Below, piece after piece: positions 25,194-33,220 of a stretch of 64,000 bases of DNA. Each line of letters starts with the position of its first letter. The stretch's first letter is position 1. The stretch is taken from NCBI RefSeq assembly GCF_016862395.1, contig NZ_BOMW01000020.1, positions 124,001-188,000 of the forward strand. The letters run 5' to 3'. The translations under genes and the position numbers were made by a program. Source of the DNA: Actinoplanes siamensis. GTDB taxonomy: Bacteria > Actinomycetota > Actinomycetes > Mycobacteriales > Micromonosporaceae. Under the pieces are notes generated by a model. That model made no database searches. It was not told the origin of the DNA and saw nothing but the letters and a program-made list of their open reading frames with translations.

Positions 25194-25213
25194 GTTAACA
25201 GATGACTGTTAAC
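25194..25213. promoter_or_regulatory. Palindromic operator between the XRE gene and the replication-transfer operon
   Basis: GTTAACAG, ATGA, CTGTTAAC: a perfect 8-bp inverted repeat with a 4-bp spacer, in the AT-rich divergent promoter region (67 bp from the XRE start, 109 bp from the Pra-like start). Placement suggests binding by the XRE protein. Confidence 0.55.
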
Positions 25214-25321
25214 TATTGTTCTTTGTCGCTGCCTTAACCCATGTCGTTTCCTTGTCTTGCGGGCCGATCGGCTCGAACACCAAAACCGGGTCGCAGGACC
25301 CCCAAGGCGAAGGAGACCTTC

Positions 25322-25639
25322 GTGAAGCTGTACGTGGACACGACCGGTAAGCAGGTGACGGTCTCGAAGCAGACCGAGCCGAAGAACGACCAGAACGGCA
25401 ACCAGCGTTCCGAGAAGAACACTGGCCGGCTCATGTGGTCCACCCAGGTCATCGTGCTCGACGAGACCGGCGGTGAGGTCATCACCATCACGACGGCGGG
25501 AGAAAAGCCGAACGTGACGGTGGGACAGCTCGTCGCCATCGAGCAGTTGGAGGCCATTCCGTGGGCGACCAACGGGCGTAACGGCGTCGCGTTCCGCGCG
25601 GTGTCGCTGAAGCCGCTCCAGGCTCCCTCGGCGAAGTAG
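25322..25639 (+). CDS. Pra-like / SCO3933-family regulatory protein
   Basis: A 105-residue protein starting V-K-L-Y-V-D-T-T-G-K-Q-V-T-V-S-K. The GTG at 25322 has AAGGAGA six bases upstream and matches the conserved beginning of the family. Related small proteins are encoded first in the replication-transfer operon of pSAM2-like elements and have been linked to activation of replication, integration and excision. The sequence is beta-rich (W-S-T-Q-V-I-V-L-D-E-T-G-G-E-V) and could adopt a small barrel. I am fairly sure of the family and less sure of the role. Confidence 0.75.
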   Translation: MKLYVDTTGKQVTVSKQTEPKNDQNGNQRSEKNTGRLMWSTQVIVLDETGGEVITITTAGEKPNVTVGQLVAIEQLEAIPWATNGRNGVAFRAVSLKPLQAPSAK

Positions 25640-25807
25640 GCGCTTCGCAACCCCATCCGTACTGCCGCCCACGTGTCCGGGCCACATCTGATCTGAGCAG
25701 CCTTACCGCTGCTGCACCCTGCTCATCCTGGCTGGCCGGGACGAGATTTCGTTCCGGCCTCTGGCCGTTCTGTGCGGCCAATTCTCTTCTATCTGAAAGG
25801 AACTATC

Positions 25808-26056
25808 GTGTTCCGTTACTACGTCTCTTACGCATTCCAAGGACCGATGGGCGTCGGCATGGGCGCTCTGGACTGGAACACCCCGCAGCGTATCTGCGAC
25901 ATGGACGACCTCAAGCCCATTCAGCAGTTCCTCGCCGAGAAGAAGCACGCCAACGTCACCATCCTGGGCTTCTCGCTCTACGGCTCGAAGAAGCCGAACA
26001 CTGAGCCCAACCCTCAGCGCGGCAGCGCTGGCACTCGCGCCCCGCGTGGGCGCTGA
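25808..26056 (+). CDS. Small conserved AICE protein
   Basis: An 82-residue protein (V-F-R-Y-Y-V-S-Y-A-F-Q-G-P-M-G-V-G-M-G) with a central helix and a basic, disordered C-terminus. The GTG start has GAAAGGAA upstream. Short proteins with this F-x-x-P-x-G-x-G pattern occur in the same operon position in other actinomycete elements; their function is not known to me. The gap 25640-25807 holds no gene. Confidence 0.65.
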   Translation: MFRYYVSYAFQGPMGVGMGALDWNTPQRICDMDDLKPIQQFLAEKKHANVTILGFSLYGSKKPNTEPNPQRGSAGTRAPRGR

Positions 26057-26146
26057 TCCAACAGTAGGAAAGCGCGGGGCCGGTAACGGTCGCATACCTG
26101 CCGGCCCCACGCCCAAACCCATCCAACCCGCAAGGGAGGACGTGTC

Positions 26147-27070
26147 GTGTCCAAATCTACCCGTCCTGGCCGTTCTGGGCGAGGCTCCGGAACTGTCACC
26201 GTCATCGAGCAGCGGGTTCACCGCTCTGCTGCTGAGAACGCGCGTTTCGCGTTCATCCTCACCGCCATCGTGACCTTCCTGGTCGCCTTGGTCGTGGCCA
26301 AGAGCCACATGCATCCGCTGCTGGCCGCTTTCGTTGCGGCTCCGATCGCCGCTGCGTGCGGCGCGCTCGTCTGGGGACTGGTCCGTAGCTGGCCGGTCCT
26401 GCGGCTGATCTGGTGGTGGACCCCCGAGATCACCTTCACCGTCCTGATGGCGTGGGGCTGGACCGCCCTGGCCGCCAACACCTCCGGCCTGATCACCCTG
26501 GCCGTCCTCGCCGTCGTCATCGGCACCCCGGCCGCCGTGCCGGTCCTGCGGCGGTGGACCGTCGCTCTGTTCTGGTGCGTCGCCGTGCGCCACCGCCTGC
26601 GCGTGTGCTTCTCCCAGTTCATCATCACCAACCGCTCCGGCAGCCTCCCGCTGATCCTCGGAGCCCGGCCCACACCGATCGGCGAACGCGTCTGGGTCCT
26701 GCTGCGGCCCGGCCTGTCCATCGACTACCTCACCCAGCAGCTCGGCAAAATCGCCGTGGCCTGCCAGGCCAAATCCGTGCTGGTCGAGATGGCCGGAACC
26801 AGCAACGCCGCCTTCGTGCGCTTCGACATCAAGCGCCGCGAAGTCCTCACCGCTGACGTGAACTCCCCGCTGATCGACGTCATCGACCCCGCCATCCCGC
26901 TGGATGACAAAGAGCCGGCCACCGTCACCGGCCTCGACCTGCCCGACGTCGACGACGTCCCGGCCACCACACCGGACAAGTCCAGAGCAGCCACCGGTAG
27001 CACCAACAGCCGGAAACCGGCCACTACTGCTGCCGCCACCGACGGCGACGACATCAACGACTGGATCTGA
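26147..27070 (+). CDS. Transfer-associated membrane protein
   Basis: A 307-residue protein. A basic N-terminus is followed by two pairs of membrane helices (about 33-80 and 88-130), then a soluble alpha/beta domain (140-235) and a disordered acidic tail ending D-D-I-N-D-W-I. It resembles the membrane-anchored N-terminal region of TraB/FtsK-type transfer proteins, but as a separate gene two genes before the ATPase. It may anchor that ATPase at the membrane; this is inference. GTG start preceded by AGGGAGGA. Confidence 0.7.
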   Translation: MSKSTRPGRSGRGSGTVTVIEQRVHRSAAENARFAFILTAIVTFLVALVVAKSHMHPLLAAFVAAPIAAACGALVWGLVRSWPVLRLIWWWTPEITFTVLMAWGWTALAANTSGLITLAVLAVVIGTPAAVPVLRRWTVALFWCVAVRHRLRVCFSQFIITNRSGSLPLILGARPTPIGERVWVLLRPGLSIDYLTQQLGKIAVACQAKSVLVEMAGTSNAAFVRFDIKRREVLTADVNSPLIDVIDPAIPLDDKEPATVTGLDLPDVDDVPATTPDKSRAATGSTNSRKPATTAAATDGDDINDWI

Positions 27071-27089
27071 CCGCCAAGGAGCGATTCCG

Positions 27090-27449
27090 ATGATCGATCT
27101 GAACGCCGTCGACCGCGACATGGTCATGAACTGCTACACCCCTCGGCAGGTCTTCGCGAAGGCCGAAGCCGTCGCCCGGACCGGCACCTCCCGCGACGTC
27201 GTCGCGTACCTGGTGCAGACCGCCGTCAACCTGTCGGCCATGGCCTGCAAGCTCAGCGAGGCCTACACCGAGGATCTTCTCCAGCCCGCCACGACCCGTC
27301 AGGCGGGTCTTCCGCCGTATCGGCATCAGGTTCTGGCTGCCGCCTCGACCTGCGCACACAACGCGGCCCTGTTCATGCAGGAAGCCCAACGCCGCCCCGC
27401 GGACCGTGCCGACGGTTACGACCCGCTGATCGTGTCGCAACCGGCATAA
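27090..27449 (+). CDS. Hypothetical helical protein of the transfer operon
   Basis: A 119-residue, almost entirely helical soluble protein (M-I-D-L-N-A-V-D-R-D-M-V-M-N-C-Y-T-P-R-Q-V). The ATG was chosen because CAAGGAGC lies nine bases upstream, just after the stop of the membrane protein gene. It sits between the membrane protein and the FtsK-like translocase, so a role in transfer is likely but undefined. Confidence 0.68.
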   Translation: MIDLNAVDRDMVMNCYTPRQVFAKAEAVARTGTSRDVVAYLVQTAVNLSAMACKLSEAYTEDLLQPATTRQAGLPPYRHQVLAAASTCAHNAALFMQEAQRRPADRADGYDPLIVSQPA

Positions 27450-27513
27450 CCCTGCTGGCCCAGAACCCTCATGAACGTTCTGGGCCACACCACCCGCCCA
27501 GGAGGCGATACCC

Positions 27514-28401
27514 ATGTCCACCCCTGCCCGTCACCCGCTCGGCACCGACCGGGTGCCTGTCGGGCCTGGCATGTCGATGTTCGAGCCCATGTTCATCGGC
27601 ATCGACGAGTTCGGCCAGCACGTCTCGCTGGACATCGTCTTCCACAACCTGCTCACCGCCGGTGAGCCCGGAGCCGGTAAATCCGGACTGATCAACAACA
27701 TCGCGGCTACCGCCGCGCTGTGCGAGAACACCCGGCTCGTGCTGTTCGACGCCAAGTGGGTCGAACTCGGCCCCTACATCGACATCGCAGACGAATTCGT
27801 CGGCGACGACATCGAAAAGGCCCTGTCCATCCTGCGGCGGCTGCTGACCGTCGCCCGCAACCGCTACCTGTGGCTACTCGCCCACCGGCGCCGCAAGGTC
27901 GCCCGCGCGGACAACCTGTCCACCATCGTCACGATCATCGACGAACTCGCCATGTACCTCAAGGTGCTCGGCACCAAAGAACAACAAGCCGAATTCGAAA
28001 GCCTGCTCCGCGGGCTCGTCTCGATCGGCCGTGCCTGCGGCATGCCCGTGATCGCCGCCACCCAGCGACCCTCCTGGGACATCATCGCCGCCAGCCTGCG
28101 CGACCTGTTCGGCTACCGGTGCGCGTTCCGCTGCACCACCGTCGGCTCCTCCGACGTCATCCTCGGCTCCGGCTGGGCCGAACTCGGCTACACCGCCTCC
28201 GACATCGACATGGACAACCGCGGAGCCGCCTGGCTCCTCGGCGAGGGCACCGTCCCCAAGCGCATCAAGGTCGCCTACCTCACCGACGCCGACATCTACT
28301 CGATTGCGGACTACGCCGCCTGGCTACGCCGGCCGAACCACGCCACCCCGGCCGCCTTCACCATGCCCACCGCACGCCTCGACTGGGACATGGCCGGATG
28401 A
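27514..28401 (+). CDS. FtsK/SpoIIIE-type DNA translocase (TraB/TraSA-like)
   Basis: A 295-residue motor domain. Walker A is G-E-P-G-A-G-K-S (50-57), Walker B is T-I-I-D-E-L (140-145), followed by A-T-Q-R-P (182-186), all diagnostic of FtsK-HerA motors. In AICEs this single hexameric protein moves double-stranded DNA between mycelial cells. It is short compared with TraB of Streptomyces plasmids and has no membrane helices or obvious gamma DNA-recognition domain; the membrane part may come from the gene at 26147. The stop overlaps the next start (ATGA). Confidence 0.92.
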   Translation: MSTPARHPLGTDRVPVGPGMSMFEPMFIGIDEFGQHVSLDIVFHNLLTAGEPGAGKSGLINNIAATAALCENTRLVLFDAKWVELGPYIDIADEFVGDDIEKALSILRRLLTVARNRYLWLLAHRRRKVARADNLSTIVTIIDELAMYLKVLGTKEQQAEFESLLRGLVSIGRACGMPVIAATQRPSWDIIAASLRDLFGYRCAFRCTTVGSSDVILGSGWAELGYTASDIDMDNRGAAWLLGEGTVPKRIKVAYLTDADIYSIADYAAWLRRPNHATPAAFTMPTARLDWDMAG

Positions 28402-28583
28402 GCCAACCCCCTCGCGTGATCACCGGACCCGCCACCGCGACCGCCTACCTCACCGGCCTTCTCGTCGGCTACCTCACTCGGCACCCCGCACCGGTCGCCG
28501 TGCTCGCCCTGGCGCTCACCGTCGCCCACACACGAGCACACCGCTCCCGCCGCTCGACGGCACCGGGACGCACAACCGCATAA
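28398..28583 (+). CDS. Small membrane protein, possible Spd-like spread protein
   Basis: A 61-residue protein with one or two short hydrophobic segments (about 13-27 and 31-43) and a basic C-terminus. Its ATG overlaps the stop of the translocase gene, so translation is probably coupled. Small hydrophobic proteins encoded after TraB in Streptomyces elements (Spd proteins) take part in spreading within the mycelium. The similarity here is only in size, topology and position. Confidence 0.55.
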   Translation: MSQPPRVITGPATATAYLTGLLVGYLTRHPAPVAVLALALTVAHTRAHRSRRSTAPGRTTA

Positions 28584-28672
28584 CGGAAGCGGTCGACAGA
28601 ACCCCACCAGCCTGCAAGCACGCGGGTTCTGCCGACCACCCACCAACAGCCCTTCGGAAGGACGTGGCTGCC

Positions 28673-29128
28673 ATGAAGCCTACCCGCCAACCGACCACCT
28701 CATCCGACATCGATCCGGTGATAACCCCGGCCGCGCTGCTGCGAGCCGCCGCCGTCTACCTCCAGCACCACGGCTGGACCCAGCACCAGTTCTACGACCT
28801 GATCGCCGACACCACCGGGCCGTTCCCGCCCGCCTGCGCCTCCGGCGCGATCATGACCGCCGCTACCGGCCGCTGCCTGGCCTCCGGCATCTGCACCCTC
28901 GACGGCGACGAGGACCCCGACACCATCACCGCCATCCGCGCCCTGCGCGTCTTCGCCGCCTGGCTCGACCTCGAGTACACCCCGGTCGGCTACTACGAGA
29001 CCAGCGCCATCGACGTGATCGGTGACTGGAACGACTACGCCGGCCGCACCTTCGATGAGGTCATCGAAACCCTCACTGACGCCGCCGACGACTGGGACCG
29101 TACCCACCTCACCGGAGGTGCCCGGTGA
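28673..29128 (+). CDS. DUF6197-like protein
   Basis: A 151-residue protein. Segments A-A-V-Y-L-Q-H-H-G-W-T-Q, P-A-C-A-S-G-A-I and W-N-D-Y-A-G-R-T-F-D-E-V match the DUF6197-type pattern common on actinomycete mobile elements and phages. Role unknown. ATG at 28673 with GGAAGGAC upstream; the stop overlaps the following GTG start (GTGA). Confidence 0.68.
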   Translation: MKPTRQPTTSSDIDPVITPAALLRAAAVYLQHHGWTQHQFYDLIADTTGPFPPACASGAIMTAATGRCLASGICTLDGDEDPDTITAIRALRVFAAWLDLEYTPVGYYETSAIDVIGDWNDYAGRTFDEVIETLTDAADDWDRTHLTGGAR

Positions 29129-29451
29129 GCGCCTTCCCCGTCAACACCGCCTTGACACTCAACACCGCTACCGGGGACATCCGGCCGCCCAAGCCGCGCC
29201 GCCGTGACGTCGTCGAGAACGACGAGTACGCCGCCTTCGTCCGGCGCATCATCCGCGCCTTCGCCAAGCGCGTCGCCACCGGCGACGTCGAAGCCCTGCG
29301 CGACATGGTCAACCTGTCCGGCCTACTCGACGAGGCCATCGGCGACGCCGTCACCGGCCTACGCACCCACGGCTACTCCTGGGCCGAGATCGCCGACCGG
29401 CTCGGCATCTCCCGCCAGGCCGCCCACCAGCGGTGGGGAGGCGACAAATGA
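29125..29451 (+). CDS. Small helix-turn-helix protein
   Basis: A 108-residue protein whose C-terminus, Y-S-W-A-E-I-A-D-R-L-G-I-S-R-Q-A-A-H-Q-R-W, is a sigma-region-4-like helix-turn-helix widely seen in actinomycete element proteins. The N-terminal part is basic and helical (R-R-I-I-R-A-F-A-K-R). GTG start overlapping the preceding stop. Probably a DNA-binding regulator of the element. Confidence 0.78.
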   Translation: MSAFPVNTALTLNTATGDIRPPKPRRRDVVENDEYAAFVRRIIRAFAKRVATGDVEALRDMVNLSGLLDEAIGDAVTGLRTHGYSWAEIADRLGISRQAAHQRWGGDK

Positions 29452-29759
29452 CCACCTCCGCGCCTCGCCTGGATCGTCGGCTGGTGACCGGCGGCATGAA
29501 CCTGACCATCACGGATCTGGTCGCCATCTGGGCCGACCACACACCGAAACAGCTTCCGGTCCCTCTGACCTGCCCGGCCTGCGGACACCAGTACAGCCGC
29601 ACGGCACCGCTGTGTCCCAGCGCCGCTGTCACCCGGCCGCTGCTGCGCCGTCGTCGCTACGGCAACCCCGCCGCACTCGACGTCCTGACCGACAACCAAC
29701 TCCAAGACCTGACCGGCAAACGTCTGTCCACCTCGCTGCCCGAGGAGTACTCGCGATGA
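29448..29759 (+). CDS. Small zinc-ribbon protein
   Basis: A 103-residue protein. C-P-A-C-G-H-Q and a later C near residue 54 suggest a partial zinc knuckle, preceded by a short helical domain (T-I-T-D-L-V-A-I-W-A-D). ATG overlapping the previous stop. Family and role unknown; one of a run of coupled small ORFs. Confidence 0.62.
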   Translation: MTTSAPRLDRRLVTGGMNLTITDLVAIWADHTPKQLPVPLTCPACGHQYSRTAPLCPSAAVTRPLLRRRRYGNPAALDVLTDNQLQDLTGKRLSTSLPEEYSR

Positions 29760-30046
29760 GCCTGATCGACCTCGGCGCGCACCTGGCCGCCGACAACTGC
29801 CTGTGGTGCCTCGGCGGCATGAGCCCCGCCGGAATCCACCCCGACCTCGGTCCCGTTCTCTCCCTCTGCCCCACCCAACGGTGGTGCGACGAATGCGGCG
29901 GTCTGTCGCTGTTCCCCGCCGAATACGAGACCCTCGACGACCGCATCAACGAACTGTTCGACGACGGCCTGTCCGCCGTCTGGTGCAGCCACTGCTGCGG
30001 TGTCATCGCGGTCATCCCCGTCACCAACGACGGAGGCATCCGATGA
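29756..30046 (+). CDS. Small cysteine-rich protein
   Basis: A 96-residue protein with three C-x-x-C pairs (C-L-W-C, C-D-E-C, C-S-H-C-C), so probably binding two zinc ions or stabilised by metal. Acidic and soluble. The ATG overlaps the previous stop and its stop overlaps the next start. Function unknown. Confidence 0.65.
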   Translation: MSLIDLGAHLAADNCLWCLGGMSPAGIHPDLGPVLSLCPTQRWCDECGGLSLFPAEYETLDDRINELFDDGLSAVWCSHCCGVIAVIPVTNDGGIR

Positions 30047-30909
30047 AACTCTCCCGCAAGAACCGGACACCGGTTGCGGACAAGCCCCCCACGGGCAGCC
30101 CGGACGGGCACAGCCTTACCGAACAGTTCGCCATCGAGTACGCCAAGAGCGCCGTACCTAACATGCTCAAGGCCATCGACAGCGTCAAACGCTACAACCG
30201 GGCCACCCTCATCGGAGCGCTCATCACCAGCTACCTGCACCAGGCCCACTACCTGGCCGGCAAAGGCGCGGGCCTGTTCGCCTACCTACCCCCGGCGATC
30301 TTCGACACCGCCATGGTGTCCATGCTGATCGTGGTCCGTACCCCGGGCATCGTCAAAGACGCCAAGCGCTGGGCCATGGCCGTCTTCATCGGCGCCGCCC
30401 TGCTCTCGGCCACCGTCAACTTCGCCGCCCCCGGCGACCTGGGCATGCGCATCGTCTTCGCGCTGGTCGTCGTCCTGGTCATCGGCGTCGAACTCGTCGC
30501 CGGACGCATCCGGCCCGACTTCACCGCCATCGACAAACAAGCCGCCGACCTCATGACCGCCGTCAATAAAATCAAGGCCAACAACCCCACGGCCACCCCG
30601 GAACCGGCGCACACCAACACCACGACAGCCCCGGCCCCGGCTACGGGGCTGACCCCGGTCTCGGCTGAACAGCCGGCCGCATCGCAACCCGTCCCGGAAG
30701 CGCCGGCACACCTGCTGCCCACGGCCCGGTTCTCGATCGTCCAGCACGAGCAGACCACCGGCCAGCCCATCACCGCTGACGAACTGGCCCTGCGGCTCAA
30801 CATCACCCCGGCCGTCGCCGCAAGCCTCATCGCCACCATCCGCGCCACCAACCCGACCACGGCCCGGATCAACGGCAACACGCCGACCCTGACCGGCGGT
30901 GCCCGATGA
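30043..30909 (+). CDS. SpdB-like membrane protein with C-terminal helix-turn-helix-like domain
   Basis: A 288-residue protein. The N-terminal 60 residues are soluble. Four membrane helices follow (about 65-170, including D-T-A-M-V-S-M-L-I-V-V), then a Thr/Pro/Ala linker and a C-terminal domain (T-G-Q-P-I-T-A-D-E-L-A-L-R-L-N-I-T-P-A-V-A) that looks like a helix-turn-helix. This arrangement resembles SpdB/DUF2637-type transfer proteins of actinomycete elements. It may help DNA spread from hypha to hypha; inference from topology. ATG overlapping the previous stop. Confidence 0.68.
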   Translation: MKLSRKNRTPVADKPPTGSPDGHSLTEQFAIEYAKSAVPNMLKAIDSVKRYNRATLIGALITSYLHQAHYLAGKGAGLFAYLPPAIFDTAMVSMLIVVRTPGIVKDAKRWAMAVFIGAALLSATVNFAAPGDLGMRIVFALVVVLVIGVELVAGRIRPDFTAIDKQAADLMTAVNKIKANNPTATPEPAHTNTTTAPAPATGLTPVSAEQPAASQPVPEAPAHLLPTARFSIVQHEQTTGQPITADELALRLNITPAVAASLIATIRATNPTTARINGNTPTLTGGAR

Positions 30910-31199
30910 CCTTCATCCACGTCGACATCCACCAGATCACCCACACCTGCCCGGCCGACCCCGAACCTCACCCGTTCGACACGCGCCGCACCATCGTCGC
31001 CATCGTCGACGGCGGCCCCTGCCGCAACCCGCACACGATCCGCTGCGGCGACACCACCGCGATCATCGACTGCGGCCGTCACGAACCCCACCACCGGCAG
31101 TGCCCGGCCTGCCAGGTCACCGTCATCGAACGGAGCATCACCACTACATTCGTCGGCCACCACGGCCCGCAGCACCCCACCAGCGGGATCGCTGCCTGA
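30906..31199 (+). CDS. Small Cys/His-rich protein upstream of rep
   Basis: A 97-residue protein with C-R-N-P-H, R-C-G-D, D-C-G-R-H-E and C-P-A-C motifs, probably metal-binding. ATG overlapping the previous stop; the rep gene starts 2 bp after its stop. Family unknown. Confidence 0.6.
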   Translation: MTFIHVDIHQITHTCPADPEPHPFDTRRTIVAIVDGGPCRNPHTIRCGDTTAIIDCGRHEPHHRQCPACQVTVIERSITTTFVGHHGPQHPTSGIAA

Positions 31200-31200
31200 C

Positions 31201-32985
31201 ATGAGCACGTCGACGCTGGACCTCGCACCCCGGGATCACTCTGCCCGGGGTGCGGGCTCGAACGCCGACGCCTGGACACCACCCGCGCCCGGCTACACCG
31301 CCGCCGGTCAAGCCCTGACCCGCGCCGCGCAGCCCGGCTACTTCGACTGGCTCACCCACATCCGCCCCGCCGCCGGCTGCACCCGCCCGATCCGGCTGAC
31401 CGGCACCCTCGACACCATCGAAGCCACCACCGGACGCCTGCTCGACTCCCGGCACACCGACCAGCTCCCCGACGCCGTCATCTACAAAGCCTGCGGCAAC
31501 CGGCGCTCCACGGTCTGCCCCTCCTGCGCCCACACCTACCAGCGCGACGCCTACCAAATCTTGCGCGCGGGACTCATCGGCGGCAAAGGCGTCCCGGCCA
31601 CCGTCGCCCGGCACCCGGCCGCCTTCGTCACCCTCACCGCACCATCATTCGGCGCCGTCCACACCCGACACGTGCGCAACCACACCTGCCGCGACCGCAA
31701 CCGCTGCACCTGCCGCCCCGACCCCTGCCACGCCCGCCGCGACACCGGCCTCTGCCCGCACAACACCCCGGCCGTCTGCTGGACACGCCACGAACCCGGC
31801 GACCCCCAACTCGGCCAACCCCTGTGCCTCGACTGCTACGACCACGACCACCACGTCGTGTGGAACCTGTTCTCCGGCGAACTGTGGCACCGCACCAAGC
31901 AGGACGCCGAACGCCGCCTCGCCAAACTCTGCAAAGCCCGCGGCATCCCGTTCCACGAAATCACCACCGGCAACCGAGTCCGCCGTATCCCACCGGTCCG
32001 GCTCGCCCACGGCAAAGCCGCCGAGATGCAACGCCGCGGCGCGGTCCACTTCCACGCCCTGATCCGCCTCGACGGCATCGACCCCGGCGACCCCACCCGC
32101 ATCGTCCCGCCACCGTCCGGCATCGGCATCGGCGACCTGGTCGACGCGCTCCACGCCGCCACCGGCATCGACTTCACCACCCCGCAACATCCCGACCAGC
32201 GCGACGGCTGGCCGATCGGCTGGGGCGAACAGATCGACATCCGCCCGATCAGCCTCACCGGCACCGGCGAAGTCACCGACAGCATGGTCGCCGGATACCT
32301 CGCCAAGTACGCCACCAAAAGCACCGAGATCACCGGCCACAACTCGATGCGCATCACCACCGACACCATCGACCAGCACGCCGACCCCGACGGCGACCAC
32401 ATCGCCCGGCTCATCGACGCCTGCTGGGACCTCGGCCGCCCTACCCACACTCCCCAGTCCCTCGCTGAACGACCCGTACGCCACCCCGAACCCGGCGAAA
32501 GGCGTCCCTTCGACACGCCCTGGGACTGCCCCGAATGCGGCACCCGCACCCGGTACGCCGCCTGCCCGCGCTGCGTCGCCGACCGTCAAGCCAGCCTTGA
32601 CACCAAACGCCACAGCACCCCGAACCCCACCACCCCGTATGCACGGCTACGCCGGTGGGCACACATGCTCGGCTTCGGCGGTCACTTCCTCACCAAAGCC
32701 CGCCGCTACTCCGTCACCTTCCGCCTACTGCGCGAGACCCGCATCGAGTTCCGCCGCGCCGAACCTGAAACCGCCGGCGTTACCGTTCGAACCGTCGACC
32801 ACCTCGACGAGACCATCCTCATCGTCGGCACCCTGACCTTTGCCGGCGTCGGCTGGCACACCACCGGCGATGCCCTCCTCGCGAACAGTGCTGCCGCCCA
32901 GGCCCGCGAGCGACAAGCAATCGGCCGGGAGGAACTCGCACACGAAGCGAGCCAATCCCTGCCCGTCGCCTTGAACGCTGCCTGA
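31201..32985 (+). CDS. repSA: RepSA-type rolling-circle replication initiator
   Basis: A 594-residue protein of the RepSA group used by pSAM2 and other AICEs. C-P-S-C-A-H-T-Y-Q-R-D-A-Y (106-118) and several further Cys/His pairs (163-215) form zinc-binding regions. F-V-T-L-T-A-P (142-148) precedes the metal-binding H-F-H at 283-285, and the candidate nicking tyrosine lies in V-A-G-Y-L-A-K-Y (Y366 or Y370). It would nick the double-strand origin and start plasmid-like replication after excision. Full length, no damage seen. The origin itself was not located. Confidence 0.9.
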   Translation: MSTSTLDLAPRDHSARGAGSNADAWTPPAPGYTAAGQALTRAAQPGYFDWLTHIRPAAGCTRPIRLTGTLDTIEATTGRLLDSRHTDQLPDAVIYKACGNRRSTVCPSCAHTYQRDAYQILRAGLIGGKGVPATVARHPAAFVTLTAPSFGAVHTRHVRNHTCRDRNRCTCRPDPCHARRDTGLCPHNTPAVCWTRHEPGDPQLGQPLCLDCYDHDHHVVWNLFSGELWHRTKQDAERRLAKLCKARGIPFHEITTGNRVRRIPPVRLAHGKAAEMQRRGAVHFHALIRLDGIDPGDPTRIVPPPSGIGIGDLVDALHAATGIDFTTPQHPDQRDGWPIGWGEQIDIRPISLTGTGEVTDSMVAGYLAKYATKSTEITGHNSMRITTDTIDQHADPDGDHIARLIDACWDLGRPTHTPQSLAERPVRHPEPGERRPFDTPWDCPECGTRTRYAACPRCVADRQASLDTKRHSTPNPTTPYARLRRWAHMLGFGGHFLTKARRYSVTFRLLRETRIEFRRAEPETAGVTVRTVDHLDETILIVGTLTFAGVGWHTTGDALLANSAAAQARERQAIGREELAHEASQSLPVALNAA

Positions 32986-33013
32986 TCGAAGTCGCGGAGG
33001 AGGAGTCACCCCA

Positions 33014-33220
33014 TTGGACGGCATCACCCAGAAGGCGCTCTACCGCATTCCGGAAGCCATGCGGATGTTGAGCTTGAGCCGTTCCGTCATCTACGAACTG
33101 ATCCGGTCTGGACGGTTGCGCACCGTCAAGGAGGGCCGGACTCGGCTGGTTCCCGCCAGCGCCATCATCGCCTACGTGGACCTGCTCGAACAGGAAAGCG
33201 GGAAAGGAGTCGCCGCATGA
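33014..33220 (+). CDS. xis: Excisionase of element 2
   Basis: A 68-residue helix-turn-helix of the AlpA/excisionase type (Y-R-I-P-E-A-M-R-M-L-S-L-S-R-S-V-I-Y-E-L-I-R-S-G-R-L) with a wing ending R-L-V-P-A-S-A-I. TTG start with GGAGGAGG nine bases upstream. The stop overlaps the integrase ATG. By family role it promotes excision together with Int. Confidence 0.9.
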   Translation: MDGITQKALYRIPEAMRMLSLSRSVIYELIRSGRLRTVKEGRTRLVPASAIIAYVDLLEQESGKGVAA

